A DNA stretch of 26,250 bases from a virus. Positions 8,150 through 15,132 of the stretch are shown one piece after another (within the stretch, counting starts at the first letter, position 1; every line of letters starts with the position of its first letter). The DNA is taken from positions 1 to 26,250 of the IMG/VR virus record IMGVR_UViG_3300025668_000424; one strand, 5' to 3'. The notes beneath the pieces were generated by a model. That model did not search any database, had not been told where the DNA came from, and was given only the letters and a program-made list of their open reading frames with translations. Position numbers and translations under genes: made by a program.

Positions 8150-9448
8150 ATGGGTTATTCGTGGAAGAAAGGTATGTCTGTTGACGACCAATGGCAAAGT
8201 TGGCAAGATAATACAGACTTATCTAAAATACCAGATATTGATACAGATACATTAAAAGAGACAATCATAAAAGATTTGACCTTTGTATCTGCTATGACAG
8301 TACAAGAGTATACCCTTTATCAAAAATTTCAAGAAGTAAAATTCAGATACCCTACAGCAGAAACTAATTCATTCTTTGATGATAAGCCTGCAATGTTGAG
8401 ACCTGACCAAGCAACAGTTATACAGGAAGTTAAAAACAATTTTTGGTTACCTGAAGACCCCGAAGAATATTTAGAATTACAACCTGAATTAATATGGACA
8501 GATGGTGCAGATGTTACCTCACATACAAATGCCAAAGGTTCTGAAATTTGGAATGCATTAAGAACATTTTTATCTACAATGAAAAACAATAGTAATATTG
8601 GTAGAAATCTTAACTTTCTAATTAGAGATAAAGTTACCAAGAAGTATCTTGGTGTCACTTGTATGAGTAGTGACTTTTTAGACCTTACACCTAGAGACAA
8701 TTATATTGGTTGGGAAAGAGAAGCCAAGACGCAGAGAATGATTAATCATACCTGTATCGGGTCTACAATTGTACCAATTCAACCTTTAGGGTACAACCTG
8801 GTAGGTGGCAAACTACTGGCACTTTTATGCCTATCTGATACAGTTGAAAAAACCTGGGAACACCAATATAAAGACAAATTAGTAGGTGTAACCACAACTA
8901 GTCTATATGGTAAGACAAAAGTAATACCATTATCACAATATGATAGACTAAAAAACTGGAAGAAAATGGGTTGGACTGCCGGTTCAGTTTCATATGAGCC
9001 TGAAAAAACAACCAACACTATGATACAACAATGGTTAATGAAGAATCACACATACAAATTCTTTGAATGGTATGTTGCTAAAAAAGATAGTGGTCAACCT
9101 CATAAAAGAGACCATAGAAATAGAAGTAGAGCATTCACATATAGTAAACTAGGTATTGATAAGAAATTACAAAAGTCTGAACACGCTAGAGGTATCTACT
9201 TTGGTGAATTATATGAAAACACTAATCAATTTTTAAGAGAAGAGATTAAAGAAGATAAATTGATTAGAAAATTTGATAATTCAGTAGAAGCATTAACAGA
9301 ATTATGGAAGACCAAGTATGCCAAGAAGAGATTAAACAGTTTAAAGAAACAAGATAGAGTTTCAAAAGAGACCCATTTCTATGATGATATAATCTATTTG
9401 AATTGGGAAGAGTGTAAATCAAAATATCTTGCTGATGTCGGCAGATAA
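8150..9448 (+). CDS. DUF4338 / DruA-like protein
   Basis: A 432-residue protein. I choose the ATG at 8150 rather than the upstream TTG at 8135, because the former follows GAGAAAGAG and begins MGYSW. The centre matches my memory of DUF4338 proteins (the DruA family of Druantia systems and relatives near transposases). It has a NFLIRDKVTKKYLGV strand, RDNYIGWE, then a PLGYNLVGGKLLALL segment, LVGVTTTSLYGK, and a Trp-rich stretch (KKMGWTAGS). The C-terminus is basic, with RDHRNRSR, suggesting nucleic-acid binding. It is expressed from its own promoter and stands between deformylase and mazG. Function in a lytic phage is unknown. The alternative is a divergent uncharacterised phage family. Confidence 0.65.
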   Translation: MGYSWKKGMSVDDQWQSWQDNTDLSKIPDIDTDTLKETIIKDLTFVSAMTVQEYTLYQKFQEVKFRYPTAETNSFFDDKPAMLRPDQATVIQEVKNNFWLPEDPEEYLELQPELIWTDGADVTSHTNAKGSEIWNALRTFLSTMKNNSNIGRNLNFLIRDKVTKKYLGVTCMSSDFLDLTPRDNYIGWEREAKTQRMINHTCIGSTIVPIQPLGYNLVGGKLLALLCLSDTVEKTWEHQYKDKLVGVTTTSLYGKTKVIPLSQYDRLKNWKKMGWTAGSVSYEPEKTTNTMIQQWLMKNHTYKFFEWYVAKKDSGQPHKRDHRNRSRAFTYSKLGIDKKLQKSEHARGIYFGELYENTNQFLREEIKEDKLIRKFDNSVEALTELWKTKYAKKRLNSLKKQDRVSKETHFYDDIIYLNWEECKSKYLADVGR

Positions 9449-9483
9449 TTTAACAACTTTCAAAAAAGGAAATATAAATAAAA

Positions 9484-9810
9484 ATGAATTCATTTGACGA
9501 ATATCAAAAATTAGCTAAGTCAACAGCAATTTACGACAAGAAACACGCTGTATTATATCCAGCTCTAGGCCTTGCCGGTGAAGCAGGCGAAGTAGCGAAC
9601 AAAGTAAAGAAACTATTAAGAGACGGATATGAGAACAATAAGGATTATCGTGAAGCGTTATCCTCTGAAATTGGCGATTGCCTTTGGTATATCAGTATAT
9701 TGGCTGATGATATTGGGTTTAAGCTTTCCGACATTGCTAACAATAATATCGTAAAACTAAAAGACAGACAGGCAAGAGGCGTAATTGGTGGCTCTGGTGA
9801 CAACAGATGA
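9484..9810 (+). CDS. mazG: MazG-type nucleotide pyrophosphohydrolase
   Basis: A 108-residue MazG-like enzyme that hydrolyses nucleoside triphosphates to monophosphates; in marine phages it has been linked to (p)ppGpp or dNTP control, which remains debated. The metal-binding pattern is visible: AGEAGE at 31-36 and SEIGD at 61-65 on paired helices. Length fits single-domain phage MazG. AAAAAAGGA at 9462-9470 is the likely ribosome site, although it lies rather far from the ATG. Its stop overlaps the next start (ATGA). Confidence 0.9.
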   Translation: MNSFDEYQKLAKSTAIYDKKHAVLYPALGLAGEAGEVANKVKKLLRDGYENNKDYREALSSEIGDCLWYISILADDIGFKLSDIANNNIVKLKDRQARGVIGGSGDNR

Positions 9811-10586
9811 AACACAGAGTCGTAATCGCAACAGGTGGATTTGACCCCTTACATTCAGGACATTTAGAATACCTAAAGTGTGCCAAAGCACTAGGTGAGG
9901 TATTGATTGTAGGTCTGAATTCAGATGAGTGGTTGACCAGAAAAAAAGGTAAATCCTTTTTACCATTCTACGAGAGAAGAGAAGTCTTATTTAATCTAAA
10001 ATCGGTAGACAATGTTATCAATTTTGATGACTATGACGATACAGCTATTGACGCAATTCTAAAAGTAAAGAAGTTTTATCCACTAGCAGATATTATATTT
10101 GCAAATGGTGGAGATAGAAACAATGACAATATACCAGAGATTGAATACTTTAAAAGTGATGATTGGATTAAATTTGAATCTGCTGTAGGTGGTTCTACCA
10201 AATCTAACTCCTCATCTAACATACTTGAAAATTGGGTCACCAGTACAACGGAGAGAGATTGGGGTCACTATAAAGTATTACATAATGATAGTGGCATTGT
10301 AAAAGTAAAAGAGTTAATTGTTGAGCCTGGCAAGTCTTTATCAATGCAGAAACATCAAGAAAGAGCTGAACATTGGTTCATTTCAAGTGGTAAGGCTACT
10401 GTTTATACAATTGGTGACGGTGCAGATAAACGAGAAGACTTACTTGGAACGTTTAAAATGTTTGATAATTTACATATTAACAGAGAACAATGGCATAGAC
10501 TTGCAAATGAGACTAGCGAATCGTTGCGAATCGTTGAAATCCAATATGGTTCCAGCACAAGGGAAGACGATATTATACGAAAATAG
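9807..10586 (+). CDS. Nucleotidyltransferase fused to a mannose-6-phosphate isomerase-type cupin
   Basis: A 259-residue two-domain protein. Residues 1-140 are a cytidylyltransferase-like Rossmann domain with GGFDPLHSGH at 10-19 (the HxGH motif at 16-19), as in RfaE/HldE and glycerol-3-phosphate cytidylyltransferases; the usual ISSTxIR segment is not evident. Residues about 145-259 match type II mannose-6-phosphate isomerase/mannose-1-phosphate guanylyltransferase C-termini: ERDWGHYKVL, then VEPGKSLSMQKHQERAEHW with histidines 183 and 189, then QWHRL (histidine 230), ending EDDIIRK. Probable role is making or modifying an activated sugar for virion or host-surface glycan. It overlaps mazG by four bases. 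Either domain could have lost catalysis. Confidence 0.8.
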   Translation: MKHRVVIATGGFDPLHSGHLEYLKCAKALGEVLIVGLNSDEWLTRKKGKSFLPFYERREVLFNLKSVDNVINFDDYDDTAIDAILKVKKFYPLADIIFANGGDRNNDNIPEIEYFKSDDWIKFESAVGGSTKSNSSSNILENWVTSTTERDWGHYKVLHNDSGIVKVKELIVEPGKSLSMQKHQERAEHWFISSGKATVYTIGDGADKREDLLGTFKMFDNLHINREQWHRLANETSESLRIVEIQYGSSTREDDIIRK

Positions 10587-10611
10587 AACAAAAGTAGAAC
10601 ACTATCAAGTC

Positions 10612-10630
10612 GGTAATCGTTACCTGGTAA
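10612..10630 (+). repeat. Overlapping inverted repeats upstream of the cobT-like promoter
   Basis: GGTAA (10612-10616), TTACC (10620-10624) and GGTAA (10626-10630) follow each other, so the middle arm can pair with either neighbour. The rightmost copy is part of the CCTGGTAAC element repeated at 12991. It could be a protein-binding site or a small switching hairpin. It is not a terminator on the + strand, because an A-run follows. Confidence 0.35.
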
Positions 10631-10638
10631 CAAAAAAA
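10623..10638 (+). repeat. Upstream element CCTGGTAAC plus A-run, copy 1
   Basis: CCTGGTAACAAAAAAA is repeated exactly at 12991-13006. Both copies lie shortly before the -35 box of a TAGGAT promoter, so the A-run may act as an UP element and CCTGGTAAC as an operator. Confidence 0.7.
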
Positions 10639-10654
10639 ATAATTAATTTAACGC

Positions 10655-10683
10655 TTGACTTTCATAAAAAACTCCTGTAGGAT
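10655..10683 (+). promoter_or_regulatory. Promoter TTGACT-N17-TAGGAT for the cobT-like gene
   Basis: TTGACT (10655-10660), 17-base spacer, TAGGAT (10678-10683). The predicted start, about 10690, excludes the ATG at 10693 as a normal start and supports the ATG at 10711, which has AAAAAGGA at 10696-10703. Confidence 0.75.
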
Positions 10684-10710
10684 ATATACATAATGAAAAA
10701 GGACGACACT

Positions 10711-12972
10711 ATGATAAATCTTGATGTTAAAGGCTATCTAGCCAAACTAATCGCTACAGAGAATATAATAATTCAACACAACAAAGTATCAACTGCCTCT
10801 TTTGATGTAAAAAATAGAGTGCTTACATTACCTATCTTTAAAGAACAAAGTGGTGATGTATATGATATGTTAATTGCTCACGAATGTGCTCACGCTTTAT
10901 ATACACCATATAAAGAATGGGAAGGCATTACTGACCCCGAGTTAAGAGCATATGTAAATGTGTTAGAAGATACAAGAATAGACAAATTAATTCAAGCAAA
11001 ATACCCTGGTATTGTTAAAAACTATATGAATGGTTTTGACATACTTGAAACTAAAAATTTCTTTGGTCTTATGGGTAAAGACATTAATAAAGAACTAATG
11101 ATTATTGACAAAATTAATTTAAGAAGTAAATCTCTTAACAGGCTCCCTTTTGTTTTTGGTGATGTTGATAATAAATGGTTGGCTAAAGTTGACAAGATTG
11201 TTACCTTTGAAGATACAATTACTTTAGCCAAAGAATTGTTAGAATATCAAAAAGACCAAGTACAGGAAATGAAAAAGTTACCTGACTTTGATAATTTAGA
11301 AATTGTTAAATCATACAATCTAGGTAAAGATGAGTTTGATTTTGATGATGAAGAAGACATTGAAGAGAATCCGGACAAAGGTGATGAAGCAAATGATTTT
11401 AATAATTTTGGTGATGAGCAAGCTGATGATGAAAAACCAGCAGAGCAAGACGGCGAATCAAATAACGTAGAAGAAGACAAAGAGTCTGATGAGAATGGTA
11501 AAGAAGCTGCTACTCACTATGGTCCTGGTTCAGGTGGTGATAGTGAGTCTGATAAACTATTAAGAGCGGTGACTCAAGATTCATTTGATAATAAAAAAGA
11601 ACAATTGTTAGATGAAAAAGTTAAAGGTCTTATATATGGTAATATTCCAGAGCCATCATTTAAAGATGGTTTGACTTCTTATAAAGATTTCTTAAAAGCT
11701 TTTGATACACTAAAAGTAGAATCTAAAAAATATGGTACAGATGTTGTTAAGTACGATTCTTGGTTACAAGAAAAATACAAAAAGTTTCTTAAAGATAACA
11801 AGAAAACTGTTTCATATCTTGTAAAAGAATTTGAAATGAAGAAAGCTGCAACTGCTTATAAGAGAGCAAGTACAGATAAAACTGGTATTATTGACCCATT
11901 AAAATTACCTAATTACAAACATAGTGATGACATCTTTAAAAGATTAACAGTTATTCCTGATGGTAAAAACCACGGTATGATTATGTTGCTTGATTGGTCA
12001 GGTTCTATGAGTGATGTATTGAATCAAACTGTACACCAATTGATTAACTTGGTAGAGTTTGTTAGAAGAGTTAATATACCTTTTGAAGTTTACTTCTTTA
12101 CTAGTGAAAGAAAATATGCAAGTGAGCATTCTAATTATGACAAATCATTCAACCATAAAAATGGTGATTGGTATTTTGAAAACTTTAATTTAGTTAATTG
12201 TGCTAGTCACAAAATGACTAAAAGACAATTAGACGCCGCTATGATGTATATGTTTCATATGGGCGATTATTATTCATCTAATTATGGTAGATATAATCCT
12301 AGAATTCCTTATGACTATAAGCCTTCTTGTTATGGGTTACCTAGAGAATTCAATCTTGGTAATACACCTTTGAACGAAGCACTTATATATCTTAATAAGT
12401 TGGTACCAATGTTCAAAAAGAAATATGGTATTGAGATTATGACACTAATCACATTAACAGATGGTGGCGCTAACGGTATTAGAGGTAGAGTTAAGGGTTC
12501 AGAGGGTGATGAATACGGTAGTGATTGGCATAAAACAAAAGTTTATAATATTGGTAAAAAAAGATTGCAACAACCAGCTCATACTGATGGTGAAAATCTA
12601 ACAGCAATGTTATTAAACCACATTAAATCTGAGCACAATGTAAATGTTATTGGTTTCTTCCTTCTAAAAAGAATTAGAAAGTGGGACCTAGAGAGAATGT
12701 GTGTTGGTAAAACATATATTGATAGAGAAAAAGAATACAATCAGATGAGAAAGCAGATGACAAAAGAAAAAGCAGTTGCTGTTGACAAGCCTGGTTATAA
12801 CAAATACTTTATCTTAAATGGTAAAACTATGGATGTTAAAAACTTTTCAATGGCTGACGCTACTGTTAAGAAAGGTACTTCAAGTGAATTGAAAAGAATC
12901 TTTGCTGGTTCTATGAAAGACCGAATCACTTCAAGAGTAGTTTTAAATAAATTCATTCAGGAGGTTGCATAG
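10711..12972 (+). CDS. cobT: Metallopeptidase-like/VWA protein, CobT-like
   Basis: A 753-residue protein. The start at 10711 is chosen because AAAAAGGA lies before it and the promoter would begin at about 10690. The N-terminal region has a zincin-like HECAH at 57-61, and VLEDTR near 84-89 that could supply a third metal ligand. An acidic low-complexity linker spans about 206-281. The C-terminal VWA domain has DWSGS at 428-432 (MIDAS) and a LTDGG segment. With the AAA+ gene after it, this is a MoxR/VWA or CobS/CobT-type pair; in aerobic cobaltochelatase these work with CobN, not seen here. Remodelling of a protein complex is equally possible. The cobT symbol follows the marine phage habit and is tentative. 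Confidence 0.75.
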   Translation: MINLDVKGYLAKLIATENIIIQHNKVSTASFDVKNRVLTLPIFKEQSGDVYDMLIAHECAHALYTPYKEWEGITDPELRAYVNVLEDTRIDKLIQAKYPGIVKNYMNGFDILETKNFFGLMGKDINKELMIIDKINLRSKSLNRLPFVFGDVDNKWLAKVDKIVTFEDTITLAKELLEYQKDQVQEMKKLPDFDNLEIVKSYNLGKDEFDFDDEEDIEENPDKGDEANDFNNFGDEQADDEKPAEQDGESNNVEEDKESDENGKEAATHYGPGSGGDSESDKLLRAVTQDSFDNKKEQLLDEKVKGLIYGNIPEPSFKDGLTSYKDFLKAFDTLKVESKKYGTDVVKYDSWLQEKYKKFLKDNKKTVSYLVKEFEMKKAATAYKRASTDKTGIIDPLKLPNYKHSDDIFKRLTVIPDGKNHGMIMLLDWSGSMSDVLNQTVHQLINLVEFVRRVNIPFEVYFFTSERKYASEHSNYDKSFNHKNGDWYFENFNLVNCASHKMTKRQLDAAMMYMFHMGDYYSSNYGRYNPRIPYDYKPSCYGLPREFNLGNTPLNEALIYLNKLVPMFKKKYGIEIMTLITLTDGGANGIRGRVKGSEGDEYGSDWHKTKVYNIGKKRLQQPAHTDGENLTAMLLNHIKSEHNVNVIGFFLLKRIRKWDLERMCVGKTYIDREKEYNQMRKQMTKEKAVAVDKPGYNKYFILNGKTMDVKNFSMADATVKKGTSSELKRIFAGSMKDRITSRVVLNKFIQEVA

Positions 12973-12990
12973 ATGGTTCCACAACCATTG

Positions 12991-13006
12991 CCTGGTAACA
13001 AAAAAA
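12991..13006 (+). repeat. Upstream element CCTGGTAAC plus A-run, copy 2
   Basis: An exact second copy of the 16-base element at 10623-10638, placed just before the promoter of the cobS-like gene. Confidence 0.7.
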
Positions 13007-13013
13007 TAAAGGG

Positions 13014-13042
13014 TTGCCAAATGCTAATTTCTATGATAGGAT
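13014..13042 (+). promoter_or_regulatory. Promoter TTGCCA-N17-TAGGAT for the cobS-like gene
   Basis: TTGCCA (13014-13019), 17-base spacer, TAGGAT (13037-13042), start near 13049. The leader from here to 13086 resembles that of the cobT-like gene: TAATGAAAA, AAAGGAC, then ACACTATG. An AATAAATA at 13051-13058 might be a weak late promoter. Confidence 0.7.
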
Positions 13043-13085
13043 ATACGTATAATAAATAATGAAAACTGTGAAAGGACATTACACT

Positions 13086-14282
13086 ATGTTAAATACGAAA
13101 CAACAAGAGTTTGTAGACCACGCCGTTAAAAAGTTTGGCACAAACGAATTAACTGTTATGCAACTTAAAGAAGCCAACAAAAAGTTTGGTTGTAAGTATG
13201 CACCACAATGGTTGATTAAGAATACTGATTACAAAGTTGGTAAATCTTTATTCAAACTACCTACTGAAAACGATACAACTGAAAGCATAGTCGGTGAGAC
13301 CGAGAATGTTTTACCAGTTGAGAAGACTAATACTGAAGCTGCATATGTGGTTTCTTCATTAGTTGGTAACATTGTTCCTAAAAAGGATCCTGTGTTCGTT
13401 TCATTTGGTAATTATCCAGATTTAAAATCAATTGTAAAATCTAATATGTTTTATCCTGTATTCATTACAGGTTTATCTGGTAACGGTAAGACTATGGGTG
13501 TGACCCAAGCTTGTGCCGAATCAAAGAAAGAACTTATTAGAGTTAACATTACAATTGAAACAGATGAAGATGACCTTTTAGGTGGTTACAGACTTAAAGA
13601 TGGTCAAACTGTTTGGCAAAATGGTCCTGTTATCGAGGCGATGGAGAGAGGTGCATTATTACTTCTTGATGAGATTGACCTTGCTTCTAACAAGATTATG
13701 TGTTTACAACCGATACTTGAAGGTTCAGGTGTTTATGTTAAGAAGATTAACAAGTTTGTAAAACCTGCTAATGGTTTCAATGTTGTTGCTACTGCCAATA
13801 CAAAAGGTCAAGGTAGTGATGACGGTAAATTTATAGGTACTAACGTACTTAACGAGGCGTTCTTGGAAAGATTTCCAATTACCTTTGAGCAAAAGTATCC
13901 TACTGCTAAGATTGAAGAAAAAATCCTAGTTGGTACTCTTGCCAAGTCTGGTAAAAAAGACGCTGACTTTTGTAAGAAGTTGGTAACTTGGGCTGATGTA
14001 ATCAGAAAGACCTACTTTGATGGTGGTGTTGATGAGATTATATCAACTAGAAGATTAGTACACATTATTCAAGCCTATACAATCTTTAATAGCAAAGTAA
14101 AAGCGATTGAAGTTTGTACGAATAGATTTGATGATGATACAAAGAATTCGTTTATGGAGTTATACACCAAGGTTGACGCTGGCGCTTCTGCTGAGCAGAT
14201 TGCCGAACAGACTCGACAGAGTGAGATAGCTGCTCAAACGGATGAGGACGATAATTCCTCGGATGACGCTGACGTTATCTAA
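13086..14282 (+). CDS. cobS: AAA+ ATPase, CobS/MoxR-like
   Basis: A 398-residue AAA+ ATPase. I choose the ATG at 13086 over 13059, because AAAGGAC sits at the right distance and the leader matches that of the cobT-like gene. An N-terminal domain of about 60 residues (starting MLNTKQQEFVDHAVKKFG) precedes Walker A GLSGNGKT near 129-136 and Walker B LLLLDEID near 192-199. A sensor ATANTKG and an acidic tail follow. Marine T4-like phages carry cobS-annotated genes of this type. CobS with CobT powers metal insertion by CobN in B12 synthesis, but MoxR-type ATPases with VWA partners also remodel other complexes. The adjacent VWA gene with a duplicated promoter argues that the two act together. Confidence 0.82.
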   Translation: MLNTKQQEFVDHAVKKFGTNELTVMQLKEANKKFGCKYAPQWLIKNTDYKVGKSLFKLPTENDTTESIVGETENVLPVEKTNTEAAYVVSSLVGNIVPKKDPVFVSFGNYPDLKSIVKSNMFYPVFITGLSGNGKTMGVTQACAESKKELIRVNITIETDEDDLLGGYRLKDGQTVWQNGPVIEAMERGALLLLDEIDLASNKIMCLQPILEGSGVYVKKINKFVKPANGFNVVATANTKGQGSDDGKFIGTNVLNEAFLERFPITFEQKYPTAKIEEKILVGTLAKSGKKDADFCKKLVTWADVIRKTYFDGGVDEIISTRRLVHIIQAYTIFNSKVKAIEVCTNRFDDDTKNSFMELYTKVDAGASAEQIAEQTRQSEIAAQTDEDDNSSDDADVI

Positions 14283-14291
14283 ATTTATATA

Positions 14292-14338
14292 GTGTAAGTC
14301 CTAGTGGTGAGGTGTAGTGGCCTCACCACGTTTTACAC
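14292..14338 (+). other. Strong two-part hairpin after cobS
   Basis: GTGGTGAGG (14304-14312) pairs perfectly with CCTCACCAC (14321-14329) around an 8-base loop. An outer stem GTGTAA (14292-14297)/TTACAC (14333-14338) closes the structure. Only TTTT is inside the outer arm and no U-run follows, so it may be a weak terminator, an RNA processing site, or a leader element for the tiny ORF and rpsU. Confidence 0.6.
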
Positions 14339-14348
14339 GGAAAGAATT

Positions 14349-14468
14349 ATGTTTGATATAGAACACGCAATATTATTTTTGTTTATAAGCATACCATTTA
14401 CTATTGGTATTTTGTATTTAATACTTAATTGTATTGATTCAAGTAATGATGATGAGGAGAGGAGGTAA
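14349..14468 (+). CDS. Tiny membrane protein, 39 residues
   Basis: An ATG at 14349 with GGAAAG upstream opens a 39-residue frame ending at TAA 14466-14468. The product is one hydrophobic helix (about residues 6-28, ILFLFISIPFTIGILYLIL) and a short acidic-basic tail ending NDDEERR. The last codons (GAG GAG AGG AGG) form the ribosome binding site of rpsU, so the two are probably coupled. It resembles the 30-residue protein at 26155 (SIP in the helix, NDEExR at the end). Function unknown; a small inner-membrane factor. Confidence 0.6.
   Translation: MFDIEHAILFLFISIPFTIGILYLILNCIDSSNDDEERR
14454..14465 (+). promoter_or_regulatory. Extended Shine-Dalgarno sequence for rpsU
   Basis: GAGGAGAGGAGG, two overlapping perfect SD cores, seven bases before the ATG at 14473 and inside the end of the preceding tiny ORF. 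It sets the start of the bS21 gene at 14473, not further upstream. Confidence 0.8.
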
Positions 14469-14472
14469 TAAT

Positions 14473-14676
14473 ATGAGTATAACAGTAGAAGTTAGAGGCG
14501 GAAACCTTGAAAAAGCTATGAGAGTGCTAAAGAAAAAAGTACAAAAAGAAGGCATTGTCAAGGAGTTAAGAGCCAAACAATACTATCAAAAACCTTCCGA
14601 AATCAAAAGAGAGAAGAAAAAAGAGGGTATCAAGAATTTCAAAAAAAAGATGAAGAAACTTGAACAACAAAGATAG
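14473..14676 (+). CDS. rpsU: Ribosomal protein bS21 homologue
   Basis: A 67-residue protein that follows bacterial bS21 along its length: a short strand (ITVEVRGG), a helix with LEKAMRVLKKKVQKEG, the ELRAKQYYQKPSEIKREKK segment (bacterial pattern R-x2-[FY]-Y-x-KP-[ST]-x2-[RK]-x2-[RK]), and a basic tail. bS21 sits near the anti-Shine-Dalgarno end of 16S rRNA and helps initiation. Phage bS21 genes are known in marine viruses, including Pelagibacter phages, and are thought to replace the host protein. A very strong SD precedes it. A putative structured RNA begins 38 bases after its stop. Confidence 0.9.
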   Translation: MSITVEVRGGNLEKAMRVLKKKVQKEGIVKELRAKQYYQKPSEIKREKKKEGIKNFKKKMKKLEQQR

Positions 14677-14700
14677 ATTTCCCGCCTGTGCTTAAATGAT

Positions 14701-14708
14701 GATAAATA
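14701..14708 (+). promoter_or_regulatory. Late-promoter variant GATAAATA before the putative ncRNA
   Basis: GATAAATA differs from the T4 late consensus in its first base only. With T4 spacing, transcription would start at 14714, one base before the first stem of the putative ncRNA. The fit in position is the main support. Confidence 0.4.
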
Positions 14709-14713
14709 TGGTG

Positions 14714-15045
14714 AGTAGGCAGCTCGTAAGACCTACGGCGTGGAGAGGCGACCAGAGCCTGTTGAAATAAACGAACTGGTTAGAGTTTGGTGATTCTCTA
14801 TAAAAATCACCACCTAATTCGGGTTCATTGGTCTTCGTAGCACTACGGTGATAGGCTTAGTAAGATAAGTTAGTATAATGAGGGTGAGACCTACCTCAAC
14901 CCAAATGTATTCAGTAGAGCGAGAGTGAACCTGAATAGTGGATTGTTTCAGCATTTGCGCTTAGTTTCGCACCACTTTAAACAAACAAACTAAAGCTGCG
15001 AGTTAATGTTTTGGTAGTTTTAAACTCAAAAAAGAAAAACTACCA
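14714..15045 (+). ncRNA. Putative structured non-coding RNA, about 330 bases
   Basis: A gene-free stretch, visibly richer in G and C than its surroundings, with no open frame of useful length. Many perfect stems can be drawn: GTAGG 14715/CCTAC 14732; ACCAG 14751/CTGGT 14776; TGGTGATT 14788-14795/AATCACCA 14805-14812; CGTA 14836/TACG 14844; TGAGG 14879/CCTCA 14894; TATTCAG 14908-14914/CTGAATA 14931-14937; TTAGTTT 14961-14967/AAACTAA 14987-14993. AGTGG 14937-14941 can pair with CCACT 14972-14976 in the last loop, as a pseudoknot. The 3' end is a 10-base hairpin at 15012-15045. I do not recognise tmRNA, RNase P, SRP RNA, 6S RNA or a group I intron core. It could also be a long rpsU 3' region. 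Confidence 0.55.
15012..15045 (+). terminator. Hairpin ending the putative ncRNA
   Basis: TGGTAGTTTT (15012-15021) pairs perfectly with AAAACTACCA (15036-15045), 10 base pairs, loop of 14. No U-run follows; instead the late promoter TATAAATA starts at 15047. It may terminate or protect the upstream RNA. Confidence 0.55.
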
Positions 15046-15046
15046 T

Positions 15047-15054
15047 TATAAATA
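15047..15054 (+). promoter_or_regulatory. Late promoter TATAAATA
   Basis: An exact T4-type late element two bases after a hairpin. The context TATAAATAACAATGA nearly repeats at 16313 (TATAAATAACTATGA). Predicted start about 15060, with a 73-base leader before the gene at 15133. Confidence 0.65.
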
Positions 15055-15064
15055 ACAATGAACC

Positions 15065-15107
15065 GGTTGTTTATTAAATTCTAGTAGAATTTTTTAAGTA
15101 AACAATC
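15065..15107 (+). other. Leader hairpin before the gene at 15133
   Basis: GGTTGTTTATT (15065-15075) pairs, with two G-U pairs, with AAGTAAACAAT(C) (15096-15107). Inside it AAATTCT (15076-15082) pairs with AGAATTT (15086-15092), leaving a TTT bulge. This AT-rich hairpin fills the leader between the late promoter and the GAGGAG ribosome site. Confidence 0.45.
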
Positions 15108-15132
15108 ATTAATAATACGAGGAGTATTAGAT

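Noticed and set aside
9473-9480. TATAAATA just before mazG
   Set aside because: With T4 spacing the start point would fall after the A of the mazG ATG (9484), and mazG is an early-type gene, so this is probably chance or part of the leader.
10612-10631. Terminator after the nucleotidyltransferase-cupin gene
   Set aside because: The hairpin arms are short and followed by an A-run, not a T-run, on the + strand.
14714-15045. tmRNA, RNase P RNA or group I intron as identity of the structured region
   Set aside because: No CCA-ended acceptor pair or tag frame, no RNase P conserved segments, and no intron core motifs could be found by eye; neighbouring genes are not split.
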